This document shows positions 46,557 to 54,804 of a DNA stretch of 64,000 nt, in pieces. Origin of the DNA: Leisingera sp. ANG1. Its GTDB lineage: Bacteria > Pseudomonadota > Alphaproteobacteria > Rhodobacterales > Rhodobacteraceae. Made by a program: the position numbers and the translations under genes. Each line of letters opens with the position of its first letter. Position 1 is the stretch's first letter. Location of the stretch: the NCBI RefSeq assembly GCF_000203975.2, contig NZ_AFCF02000008.1:1-64000 (forward strand). The letters run 5' to 3'. A model generated the notes under the pieces. That model did no database searches. It saw only the letters and a program-made list of their open reading frames with translations, and was not told the DNA's origin.

Positions 46557-47570
46557 ATGGGACAGACAGTGACCGCCAGCCTTTCCTCCGTTCAGGCCTA
46601 CCCGGCCGAGCGTTTCCGCGTTGAATACGGCGCCAACGCGGGCGATCCGCTTGGCGTGCTCGAGGATCTGGTGCTCGATGACATCTACCTGCTCGACAGC
46701 CCGGCCCCGCCGCAGCGCCTCGGGATCGCTGCCCACCATGACGGCAGCTTCACCATTGCCGACGGCACCGCCATCGGCACCCCGGGCGCGGTGCTGCATC
46801 TGGATTGCCTGCTGACCCTGATGCCCGACCGCGGCCCCAACACCGAGATTCTGGTGATGGTGGAGGCAGACGCCGAGGGCTACATTGCCGCCATCTTCCT
46901 GGTGCCGCTGGCGCCCCTGCAGGTGCAAACCCCCTATACCTTGGTCAAGGCAGAGCGTGAGCCGGCCCGGCGCAAGCTGGCGCAATCGGCCTGTGTGTCC
47001 TTTACCCGCGGCACCCGCATCACGCTGTCGACCGGCGAACAGCGCGCGATTGAGGACATGCGCGCCGGCGACCGTGTGCTGACCCGCGACGACGGCATCC
47101 AGGAAGTGCGCTGGGTCGGCCAGTCCACCCTGCGGGCAGTGGGCGACATGGCCCCGATCCTGATCCGCAAAGGCGCCCTCAACAACTCAAACGACCTGAT
47201 CGTCAGCCCCGGCCACCGGCTGATGGTCTACCAGCGCCGCGACGAGATCGGCGCCGGCGCGCCGGAACTGCTGGTGCGCGCCCGCGATCTGGTCAACGGC
47301 AGCAGCGTGGTGGTGCTGGACGGCGGCTTCACCGACTACTTCCAGATCCTGTTCGACCAGCACCATATCATCTATGCCGAGGGCATTGCGGCTGAGAGCA
47401 CCTTCCTCGACCCGGTCACCCGGCAGGTGCTGCCCGAGGATTTCTGGGCCTCCCGCCCCGGCACCCTGCCCGACTCGCACCAGCACGGCGCCCACGGGCT
47501 GGACGTGAGCCGCTCCCTGCTGGACCGGCCCGACGCGGTGCGGCTGCTGAAACGGTCCTCCCTGCGCTAA
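46557..47570 (+). CDS. Hint-domain protein with intact nucleophile
   Basis: This 337-aa protein has an N-terminal unknown domain (about 1-135) and a Hint module from Cys-146 (ACVSFTRGTRITLSTGEQ; then IEDMRAGDRVLTRDDGIQEV and the SPGHRLMVYQ block). Hint domains cleave or splice themselves through this Cys; in these bacterial stand-alone forms the role is unknown. No signal peptide is obvious. Start is uncertain: ATG 46557 or GTG 46569, which has GATGGGA upstream; an open frame reaches 46479. Compare with 25814-26494. Confidence 0.8.
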   Translation: MGQTVTASLSSVQAYPAERFRVEYGANAGDPLGVLEDLVLDDIYLLDSPAPPQRLGIAAHHDGSFTIADGTAIGTPGAVLHLDCLLTLMPDRGPNTEILVMVEADAEGYIAAIFLVPLAPLQVQTPYTLVKAEREPARRKLAQSACVSFTRGTRITLSTGEQRAIEDMRAGDRVLTRDDGIQEVRWVGQSTLRAVGDMAPILIRKGALNNSNDLIVSPGHRLMVYQRRDEIGAGAPELLVRARDLVNGSSVVVLDGGFTDYFQILFDQHHIIYAEGIAAESTFLDPVTRQVLPEDFWASRPGTLPDSHQHGAHGLDVSRSLLDRPDAVRLLKRSSLR

Positions 47571-47633
47571 GCTGCGGGCCGAAGGCCGAACCGTTTTCCT
47601 TTGCTCTCAACCGGTTGCAGGGATGCGGGCAAT

Positions 47634-47707
47634 TTGCTGCCAATTACACCTGTATTTAGTGGTTTCAGACTGACTCCCACACCAGATCCTGCTATCTTGC
47701 TGCCAAT
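47634..47707 (+). repeat. 11-bp direct repeat TTGCTGCCAAT
   Basis: Two copies (47634-47644 and 47697-47707) 63 bases apart in the promoter region of the glycosyl hydrolase gene; may be chance or regulator sites. Confidence 0.35.
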
Positions 47708-47721
47708 AATAAGAGAGCAGC

Positions 47722-48561
47722 ATGATCAGGCACATCTTCCTCACCTTGGGGCTTATGCTATTGGCATGGCCGGCCGCGGCGCAGAAAGCAGGCGTCGGTG
47801 CGTGGGAGAACTCCAGCCACAACATCCTGGCCTGGATCGAGGAAACCCCTGGCCTCGGCTGGTACTACAACTGGCGCCCGGATCAGATGTACCACAAGGG
47901 CCGCCAAAGCCGCTCTGTCGAATTTGTGCCGATGATCCATGGCGCAAGCGATGTGAACAAGCGCATCCGCTCCGACCAAAGGGCCACCGCGCTTCTGGGG
48001 TTCAACGAACCGGACGGGCACACCGGCGGCCATCAGGCCGGGATGAGCGTGCAGCAAGCCATAAAACTTTGGCCGAAACTGGAACGCCACGGGCTGCGCC
48101 TGGGCAGCCCGGCCACCACCCAGCACGGCACCCTGGGGCCCGGTTCTTGGCTGCGCCGTTTCATGGATCAGGCAGAGGCCAAAGGGCTGCGCGTCGATTT
48201 CATGGCCGTCCACTATTATTCCACGGATGGCAACGTGAAGGAGTTTGAGCGCTGGCTGCGTGCCGTTCACCGCGAATACGGCCGCCCCGTCTGGGTGACG
48301 GAGTTCGCCCATATCGACTGGAACCGCCCCGCCGCCGCCAGCCACGCGCAGAACGCTGCCTTTGCCCGCAAGGCGATTGCAATGATGGAGCGCCTGCCCT
48401 TTGTCGAGCGCCACGCCTGGTTCGCCGCCAACCCCTACCCCTGGCAGGGCCGTGCGCCGCAGATCAATCTGCTGCGCGATGACCTGACCCCGACCCAGGC
48501 TGGGGACGCCTTTGCCCGCGCCGTCAGCCGCGCGGCCGGCCTGCAGGTGGCCAGCAACTGA
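47722..48561 (+). CDS. Secreted GH128-like glycoside hydrolase
   Basis: This 279-aa protein has a signal peptide (MIRHIFLTLGLMLLAWPAAA, cleavage near AAA|QK). The mature chain is a glycosyl-hydrolase catalytic-core (GH128) barrel: acid/base Glu in LLGFNEPD (E96) and nucleophile Glu in WVTEFAH (E194). GH128 enzymes cut beta-1,3-glucans, which would fit a marine organism meeting laminarin. It is monocistronic. Confidence 0.85.
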   Translation: MIRHIFLTLGLMLLAWPAAAQKAGVGAWENSSHNILAWIEETPGLGWYYNWRPDQMYHKGRQSRSVEFVPMIHGASDVNKRIRSDQRATALLGFNEPDGHTGGHQAGMSVQQAIKLWPKLERHGLRLGSPATTQHGTLGPGSWLRRFMDQAEAKGLRVDFMAVHYYSTDGNVKEFERWLRAVHREYGRPVWVTEFAHIDWNRPAAASHAQNAAFARKAIAMMERLPFVERHAWFAANPYPWQGRAPQINLLRDDLTPTQAGDAFARAVSRAAGLQVASN

Positions 48562-48797
48562 AGCAGCGCTTCGGGTGCCGGACCGGCAAACCCGCTGCTT
48601 GGGAGCTCTTCCAGCACAGCAGGCGCACGGCCATGCCAGCCGCTCTTAAATGCGGGCAGCTGCCGCATTTCCCCTGCAGGCCAGTTCAAATTTGCCTCTG
48701 CTTCCCTAAAAAACAATCACAACCAAAGAGAATGTTTATGTATTGTTAAGTCACTTAAAAGCAGAATGAAGCGAACGCGCAAAGGGTTGTGATTTCC

Positions 48798-50600
48798 ATG
48801 CCGAATACATTGTCCAAACTGGAAAGCTGGCGCCGCTTCATTAAAGACAGCCACCTGTCCCTGATCCATGCCCTGGTGATTGCCCTGTCGCTGATGATGA
48901 CCTTCGGCGCTTGGTACTATGCCAATGCGCAGACGGAAAACCGCATCGAAAATGCCTTCAAGGAAGCCCGCGATCAGGCCACCGGCCTGATTTCCGCACG
49001 GATGGCAAAATATGAGGATGCCTTGTGGGCCGGTGTTTCAGCCGTCCAGTCCCATGGCGGCGACATGACCTACCAGCAGTGGAAGGCCTTTGCGCAGACC
49101 CTCCGGCTGGACAAACGCTACCCCGGCATCAACGGCATCGGCATCATCCACCATGTCGAGCCCGGCCAGTTCGGCGCCTACATGCAGGCCCGGCGCGGTG
49201 AACGGCCGGATTTTTCGGTCTACCCGGCGCATGATAACAGCATCCGCCTGCCGATCTCCTTCATCGAACCCGAACAGCTGAACGCTGCCGCCGTTGGCCT
49301 GGACGTTGCCCACGAAACCAACCGCCGCGAGGCCGCCCTGGCCAGCAGCGCATCCGGCGAGGCCCGGATCACCGGCCCGATCGTGCTGGTGCAGGATGAA
49401 AACAGCACCCCCGGTTTCCTGTTCTACGCGCCTTTTTACTCGGATGGCCGCAACGGTGCACAGACCGATGGCAAGCGGCATCTGGACGGCATGGTCTACG
49501 CGCCGTTTGTGGTCCGCAAGCTGATGGCAGGCCTGCTGTCCAAGGAGCTCCGGAATGTGCGCTTCAGCATCAGCGACAGCGGCGAAATGATCTATGACGA
49601 GCATGATCCGGCAGACCCCCAGTTCGACCCCTCCCCCAAGTTTGCAGAGACCGTCCAGCTGGACATCTACGGGCGCAACTGGACCATTGATTTCCGCACC
49701 AGCCTGGGCTTCCGGCAGGCGCATTCCTACTCGCAGCCGACACTCATTCTCATCGGCGGCCTGGTGATCGAGGCGCTGGTCATTTCGCTTCTGTTCTTCA
49801 TGGCCCGCTCCAATCAGCGCGCCCGCGCCTACGCAGACAGGGTCACGGCAGACCTCAAGGCAGAAACCGCAAAGCTCGAAAAAGCCAACGAGGAGCTGGA
49901 ACAGTTCGTCTATATCACCTCCCATGACCTCAAGACGCCGGTGCGCGGCATCGGCTCGCTGACGGAAATGATCCAGGAGGATCTTGAGGGCTACTTCAAC
50001 TCAGCAGATGCGGACCCGGAAGTGGCCGCCAACCTGCAGCGGATCGCGGAACGGGTGCGCCGGATGAATGACCTGACCCAAGGGGTGATGGAATACGCAC
50101 GCACCGGCAACCATGCGGTCGAGGACAAGGTGATCAGCCTGCCCGACGTGATGGACACGCTCCGCTCCGACCTCGGCCTGTCCGCCAGCCAGCTGGAGCT
50201 GTGCGGGAACGTGACGCATATTGCCGCGGACACATTCAACTTTGTCCGGGTGCTGGAGAACCTGGCCGGCAATGCGGTCAAATACCATCCCGAGCCGGAG
50301 CGCGCGAAAATCACCGTCAGCGTGGTGGAGGCGGACGGCCGCTACGATGTCTCAGTCCGCGACAACGGCGGCGGCATCGCGCCGGAGCACCACAGCCGGG
50401 TCTTCGACGTCTTTCAGACCCTGCGGCGCGCTGGCCAGCCGGAAAGCACCGGGATTGGCCTGGCCATCGTCAAGAAATCGGTGGAACGCCACGGATTTAA
50501 GGTGACCCTGCAATCAGAGGTTGGACAAGGCGCCGATTTCCGGTTTAGCTGGCCCGGCCAGGGGGCCGCCGCCGCCCGGCATCAAGACAAGGCCGCCTGA
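48798..50600 (+). CDS. CHASE-domain sensor histidine kinase
   Basis: This 600-aa inner-membrane kinase has a TM near 28-46, a periplasmic CHASE domain (about 47-310), a second TM (about 315-337), a short coiled coil and a kinase core. The phospho-acceptor is H376 in YITSHDLKTPVRGI, a phytochrome-type H-box; ATP lid motifs are DNGGGI and GIGLAIV. The ligand is unknown. ATG 48798 (MPNTL) is preferred; GTG 48789 is also in frame. It is followed after 15 bases by its likely partner response regulator. Confidence 0.9.
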   Translation: MPNTLSKLESWRRFIKDSHLSLIHALVIALSLMMTFGAWYYANAQTENRIENAFKEARDQATGLISARMAKYEDALWAGVSAVQSHGGDMTYQQWKAFAQTLRLDKRYPGINGIGIIHHVEPGQFGAYMQARRGERPDFSVYPAHDNSIRLPISFIEPEQLNAAAVGLDVAHETNRREAALASSASGEARITGPIVLVQDENSTPGFLFYAPFYSDGRNGAQTDGKRHLDGMVYAPFVVRKLMAGLLSKELRNVRFSISDSGEMIYDEHDPADPQFDPSPKFAETVQLDIYGRNWTIDFRTSLGFRQAHSYSQPTLILIGGLVIEALVISLLFFMARSNQRARAYADRVTADLKAETAKLEKANEELEQFVYITSHDLKTPVRGIGSLTEMIQEDLEGYFNSADADPEVAANLQRIAERVRRMNDLTQGVMEYARTGNHAVEDKVISLPDVMDTLRSDLGLSASQLELCGNVTHIAADTFNFVRVLENLAGNAVKYHPEPERAKITVSVVEADGRYDVSVRDNGGGIAPEHHSRVFDVFQTLRRAGQPESTGIGLAIVKKSVERHGFKVTLQSEVGQGADFRFSWPGQGAAAARHQDKAA

Positions 50601-50615
50601 CGTGGAGAAGACTGA

Positions 50616-51038
50616 ATGAATATCCTTCTGGTTGAGGACAATGACGTGGACGCTCTCATTCTGGAGCGCACGCTGAAAAAGCATTCCCCGGCAGCCAGGA
50701 TCGTGCGGGCCTGCGACGGCCTGGAAGCGCTTGACATCCTCACCACCGAACGCGCGCGGGATCTGCCGCGCCCTTTCTTCATTCTGCTGGACATCAACAT
50801 GCCGCGCATGAACGGGCATGAGTTCCTCGATGCGTTGCGCGCCAAGGAAGAGATTTCCGGCAACATCGTCTTCATGTTCACCACCTCGGACAACCCCAAG
50901 GACATTGCCCGCGCCTACCACCGCAACGTCAGCGGCTACATCGTCAAGCCGAGCTCCTCCGCGGGCACCAAAAAAGTGCTGAGCGCGCTGCAGGACATGT
51001 GGGAGGTCTGCACCCCGCCGCTCTGCGCCAGCGCCTGA
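50616..51038 (+). CDS. Single-domain response regulator (Rcp1-like)
   Basis: This 140-aa receiver has the acidic pair ED (E7/D8), phospho-site D59 in ILLDINMPRMNG and K111 in GYIVKP. It has no output domain. It is paired with the CHASE kinase by adjacency and by the usual pairing of phytochrome-type kinases with Rcp1-like receivers. Confidence 0.9.
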   Translation: MNILLVEDNDVDALILERTLKKHSPAARIVRACDGLEALDILTTERARDLPRPFFILLDINMPRMNGHEFLDALRAKEEISGNIVFMFTTSDNPKDIARAYHRNVSGYIVKPSSSAGTKKVLSALQDMWEVCTPPLCASA

Positions 51039-51208
51039 CCCCGGCGCGGCCAGCCCGGACCAGCCGAAACCGATGCGGCATCCGTCCTCATTCCCGTGGT
51101 CTGCAAGACAAGAGTTTGCAGCCATCCAGACAAAGGCTGCGGAAAATCAATTTGGGAAAAGCGGGGCTCTCCTGACTTTCGCCACCTTCCGGCTAACGGC
51201 CGATTTTT

Positions 51209-51751
51209 CTAAGCGAAGCTAATTTCAGGTGCAATGACCTGGCTGATCAGGCCACCAGTGTTCACCGCATAATAGATAGACCTCGGCGGGCGGGCGGCGC
51301 CATCTACGCTGCGGCACACCCAGCTTCTTGCCTCCATGGATTTCAATGATTGCGACAACGCCCGGTCTGTTATCGCCGGCAGGTTTCGCTTGATCTCGCT
51401 GAAATGGCTTGGTGTGTGGAGCGATGTCAGGATCGGCAATGTCCACGACCGGCGCAGCAACGGTTGATCTTCCTCTGCCGAAACATCGCGGATCTTGTGG
51501 GCAATGGCCGCCGCTGCAATCCCCAACTGTGTAAGGCGGAACTCCGGGCGCAGCGGATGACCATACCCAGGATTTCGTTCAATCAATCCAATTTCAATCA
51601 GGTGATCCATGCTTTGGGCGAAGGCGGTTCTGCCTGCACCGGTCGCAGCCAACAGGGGCGCTTGCCGTCCGGCGACGCCCGAATGCAGGCACGAGAGTAT
51701 GGGCAGCGCCCAAGCCTTTGATGTGATATTGACAAACGCCTTAATGTCCAT
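51209..51751 (-). CDS. HxlR-like regulator with two tandem winged helices
   Basis: This 180-aa protein contains two HxlR-like halves: KAWALPILSCLHSG...LIERNPGYGHPLRPEF (about 12-75, first block) and RSWTLPILTSLHTPSHFSEI with the DRALSQSLKSME helix (about 101-160). HxlR proteins normally have one such domain and dimerise. It is divergent from the VOC gene, and the 39-base gap carries a direct repeat (AGTATA-GTT-AGTATA). It probably regulates that gene and itself. Confidence 0.75.
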   Translation of the reverse strand: MDIKAFVNITSKAWALPILSCLHSGVAGRQAPLLAATGAGRTAFAQSMDHLIEIGLIERNPGYGHPLRPEFRLTQLGIAAAAIAHKIRDVSAEEDQPLLRRSWTLPILTSLHTPSHFSEIKRNLPAITDRALSQSLKSMEARSWVCRSVDGAARPPRSIYYAVNTGGLISQVIAPEISFA

Positions 51752-51753
51752 AA

Positions 51754-51768
51754 AGTATAGTTAGTATA
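51754..51768. promoter_or_regulatory. AGTATA direct repeat between HxlR-like and VOC genes
   Basis: AGTATA-GTT-AGTATA lies in the 39-base AT-rich gap between the two divergent starts and is likely the regulator binding site. Confidence 0.45.
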
Positions 51769-51790
51769 TTTAAAGTCATAAGGAAAGCCC

Positions 51791-52171
51791 ATGTCACTTG
51801 TCGCAGTCGATCAAACCATCACCATCGCAATGTCGGTCAGGGATCGCCATGCGAGCGCGAAGTGGTACGAAGCCATGCTGGGATTTGAGCTGCTCTATCA
51901 TGCCGATGAGGCGGGCTGGTCCGAGATTCGGACGAACACGCCCGGTGTCGTCATTGGCCTTGGCGAGCACACCAAACCAGCACCCGGCAACTGCGTGCCA
52001 GTCTTTGGGATCGCTGATCTGGATTCAGCCCGGCAGAAACTGGAGCAGGCCAAAGTCAGATTTGACGGCGAGACGGATGTCGTCGAGGGCATGGTCAAAA
52101 CCGCGACGTTCTACGACCCCGACGGCAATGCGCTGATGCTTGCGCAGGATTTGACCGGCGGGATTGAGTAA
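51791..52171 (+). CDS. VOC-family protein (glyoxalase-like)
   Basis: This 126-aa protein has the VOC fold: SVRDRHASAKWYEAMLGFEL (about 16-35) and VKTATFYDPDGNALMLAQ (about 102-119). The substrate is unknown. AAGGAAAG lies directly before the ATG. It is divergently paired with the HxlR-like gene, a common arrangement for ligand-induced detoxification. Confidence 0.83.
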   Translation: MSLVAVDQTITIAMSVRDRHASAKWYEAMLGFELLYHADEAGWSEIRTNTPGVVIGLGEHTKPAPGNCVPVFGIADLDSARQKLEQAKVRFDGETDVVEGMVKTATFYDPDGNALMLAQDLTGGIE

Positions 52172-52434
52172 CACGCGGATTTCTTGCGGCCACTGCAGTG
52201 TGTCTGCTTCTGGCAGGCACGGTTTCAGCTCCAGCTCACAGCACTTCTTCGGGGCTGCACGTTCAGCCGCAGTCGCCAAACATGTCCCCAAAGCGGCCGC
52301 CTAAAGCCTCCGCAGCATTAGCCGGAATGGGCTCTCAGCGGCCGAATGCCTTGATCGGTGTGGAACGTTGCTTCCCAACCGGAAGGCAAAATTCACAATG
52401 GGAGGTTTGCCAAACGCAGCCCCCCCTTTCCTCC

Positions 52435-52770
52435 TCACCTCTTCTCCGTCCCGTCCGCGTTCCGGCCCATGGCGATGTAGCGTGCTTGCAGGCTCAGGCG
52501 CAGGATCGTGTTGTCCTTGTCATGAGCCTGGATGTAGCCCGCCATTAGCGCCATCCAGTAGGTTCGCAGCACGGAGTTGATCCGGCGGCTGTAGTTCGGG
52601 CCCAGCTTTCGGAACCATTTCACCATGTCCGCGTCCAGCCGGATCGTGACCCGGGTCTTCGGCTTGTCGATCCGTTCCCAGCTGTCCATGCCGTCCCATT
52701 CGCGGGGCAGGCTCTTGTCCAGCCAGTCGCGGCGCAGGTCCTGCTGCAGCGCGTCCAGCTCCAGCTGCAT
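52435..52770 (-). CDS. BrnA-like ribbon-helix-helix protein, orphan
   Basis: This 111-aa protein has the BrnA pattern KPKTRVTIRLDADMVKWFRK (about 36-55) with RRINSVLRTYW following, a ribbon-helix-helix DNA-binding fold used by antitoxins. No BrnT-type toxin ORF is visible on either side, so it is an orphan antitoxin or a plain repressor. The start at 52770 has no clear ribosome site. Confidence 0.68.
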   Translation of the reverse strand: MQLELDALQQDLRRDWLDKSLPREWDGMDSWERIDKPKTRVTIRLDADMVKWFRKLGPNYSRRINSVLRTYWMALMAGYIQAHDKDNTILRLSLQARYIAMGRNADGTEKR

Positions 52771-52955
52771 TTCATTGTCGTAGTATCACTTGCTGGGCAT
52801 CGCTCTCTCCCTTGGCGGCGGCGGTTGCGGTGCGCGGCGGCACTCCCGCGCTTTGCACCACCCTGCCCCAGTCCGGTTAATTCCGCGCCAGCGGTGCGTA
52901 CGGTGCCCGCGCAACACCTCCGGGCACGCCCCTGGCCCCGCCGTCCGGCACCAGG

Positions 52956-52985
52956 GGGTGCACAGAGGGTGCACGGGGGGTGCAC
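52956..52985 (+). repeat. Three GGGTGCAC units at 11-bp intervals
   Basis: GGGTGCAC occurs at 52956, 52967 and 52978, exactly 11 bases apart, with the palindrome GTGCAC in each. The array is about 190 bases upstream of the BrnA-like start and 25 bases beyond the end of the hybrid kinase gene. Confidence 0.7.
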
Positions 52986-53010
52986 GCCTGGCACCCCCGG
53001 CTTCTGGGGC

Positions 53011-54618
53011 TTACTTTCCCTGCCGCAGGATCCTGGCCAGCAGCTCATTCTTGCGGAAGGGCTTGGCCAGAAAATCATTCATCCCGGCGGCCAGGCAGGC
53101 CTCGACATCGCTGGGCTGGGCATTGGCGGTCAGGGCGATGATCGGGCATTCCGGCAGCCCTGCCTCCCGTTCATGCGCACGGATCCGGCGGGTGGCGTCC
53201 AGCCCGCCCAGAACCGGCATCGACAGGTCCATCAGGATCAGATCGGCGCCTTCGGCGGTGAAAATCTCCTGCGCCATCAAGCCATTAGCGGCAAACCGCA
53301 AATCGGCGCCGGTGGATTTCAGCATCTTGCGGACCAGCAGCTGGTTGGTCCTGTTGTCTTCCGCCACCAGGATGCGCATGCCATTCAGCGCCTCCGGCGG
53401 CAGCTCCGGGACCGCCATGCCGGGCGGAGCGTTCAGCGCCCGCCTGCTGTCCTGAAACGGTGCCATGTCCGGGCCGTCCGGCGCAGCTTCTCCCGCCTGC
53501 GGCAGGTTCAGGCCAACTGTGAACACCGACCCTTCGCCGGGCACAGAAGAGGCCGTGACCGTGCCCCCCATCCGCTCCACCAGGGCACGGGTGATGGCCA
53601 GTCCCAGACCGGTGCCCTCGATCACACGGACCGCCTGCCGGTCGACCTGCTCAAAGGCGGAGAAGATCCATTTCATTTGCGAGGGCTCGATCCCGATACC
53701 GGAATCCGAGACCTGAATGCGCAGGGGAAATTTGGCGGCCCGGGGGTCATAGGCGGCGCTAACGGTAACATGGCCGTCTTCGGTGAACTTGATCGCGTTT
53801 CCCAGCAGGTTCATCAGGATCTGGCGGATCTTGCTCGCATCGCCCACAAACTCATGCGGCACATCTTCGGGATATTCGGTGCGAAGGTCGATCCCCTTGT
53901 AGGCAGCCCTGGCCCACAGAAGGGTGCCCACGTCCTGAACCACGTCCCGCAGTGAAAACGGCGCATCGTGCAGGGAGATCTTGTCGGCCTGGATTTTGGA
54001 GAAATCGAGCACATCGTTGATGACTGTCAGCAGGGCGTTTGCGGAGTTGAAAATCGTGTCGGCAAACAGCTGCTGCTGTTCGTCCAGATCCGTCTCCTTG
54101 AGCAGCTCGCACATGCCGATGATGCCGTTCATCGGCGTCCTGATCTCGTGGCTCATGTTGGCTAGAAACCGTTCCTTGGCCTGGCTGGCCTCCTCGGCCT
54201 TGTCCAGCGCCATCCGGGTCAGCTCCAGCGCCTCATCGCGTTCCCGCTCAGTCGTGACGTCAGTCGAAGAGCCGACGAGATAGGTCAGCCGCCCCTCTTC
54301 ATTGAACACGGGGCGAAGCGTGGTGCTGAGGTATTTTTCCCTGTTCTGGGTAGGAAGGACAATATCGTAGGTGGCTTCCTTGCCGCTGCTGATGACCGCC
54401 AGATGGTGGTTCAAGGCACGGCGGCCGGTTGCCCCGCCATAGAGTTCAAGCGCAGTCTTGCCTGCATAATCACTGCGCTGGAACTTGGTGAACTCCCGCG
54501 ACCTGGTGTTCATGGCGACGTAGCGCGGCAGGCCGTCGTCGCCCACCTTCAGAACGATCACCGCGATTTCGACTGCGTCGAGAACGCCAAAATGATCTGA
54601 GAATTCATCCTGCTGCAC
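53011..54618 (-). CDS. Hybrid sensor histidine kinase (PAS-HisKA-HATPase-REC)
   Basis: This 535-aa soluble kinase has an N-terminal PAS domain (about 10-125), HisKA with H157 in ANMSHEIRTPMNG, HATPase_c (DSGIGI, GTGLGLAI) and a C-terminal receiver with D464 in LILMDLSMPV and K in FLAKPF. No membrane segment, so the signal is cytoplasmic. The start is GTG 54618 with AGGA about 8 bases upstream. It is divergent from prfC. Confidence 0.9.
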   Translation of the reverse strand: MQQDEFSDHFGVLDAVEIAVIVLKVGDDGLPRYVAMNTRSREFTKFQRSDYAGKTALELYGGATGRRALNHHLAVISSGKEATYDIVLPTQNREKYLSTTLRPVFNEEGRLTYLVGSSTDVTTERERDEALELTRMALDKAEEASQAKERFLANMSHEIRTPMNGIIGMCELLKETDLDEQQQLFADTIFNSANALLTVINDVLDFSKIQADKISLHDAPFSLRDVVQDVGTLLWARAAYKGIDLRTEYPEDVPHEFVGDASKIRQILMNLLGNAIKFTEDGHVTVSAAYDPRAAKFPLRIQVSDSGIGIEPSQMKWIFSAFEQVDRQAVRVIEGTGLGLAITRALVERMGGTVTASSVPGEGSVFTVGLNLPQAGEAAPDGPDMAPFQDSRRALNAPPGMAVPELPPEALNGMRILVAEDNRTNQLLVRKMLKSTGADLRFAANGLMAQEIFTAEGADLILMDLSMPVLGGLDATRRIRAHEREAGLPECPIIALTANAQPSDVEACLAAGMNDFLAKPFRKNELLARILRQGK

Positions 54619-54804
54619 GTATCATTCCTGAAACGGGTGGGCCATTGAAATCCTGTAACACACAGGTGCGGCGCAAGTGTTACAGGAAAAGCGTTAGCGA
54701 ATTATAGGCAAAACATTCGATGTCTTTGCGGAATGCTGGTCCAGCGCGCCCTCCAGCCTCCGTTTTCCTTGCCTCTGACGCGGTTTGTGGATACAGCCAC
54801 CCGC

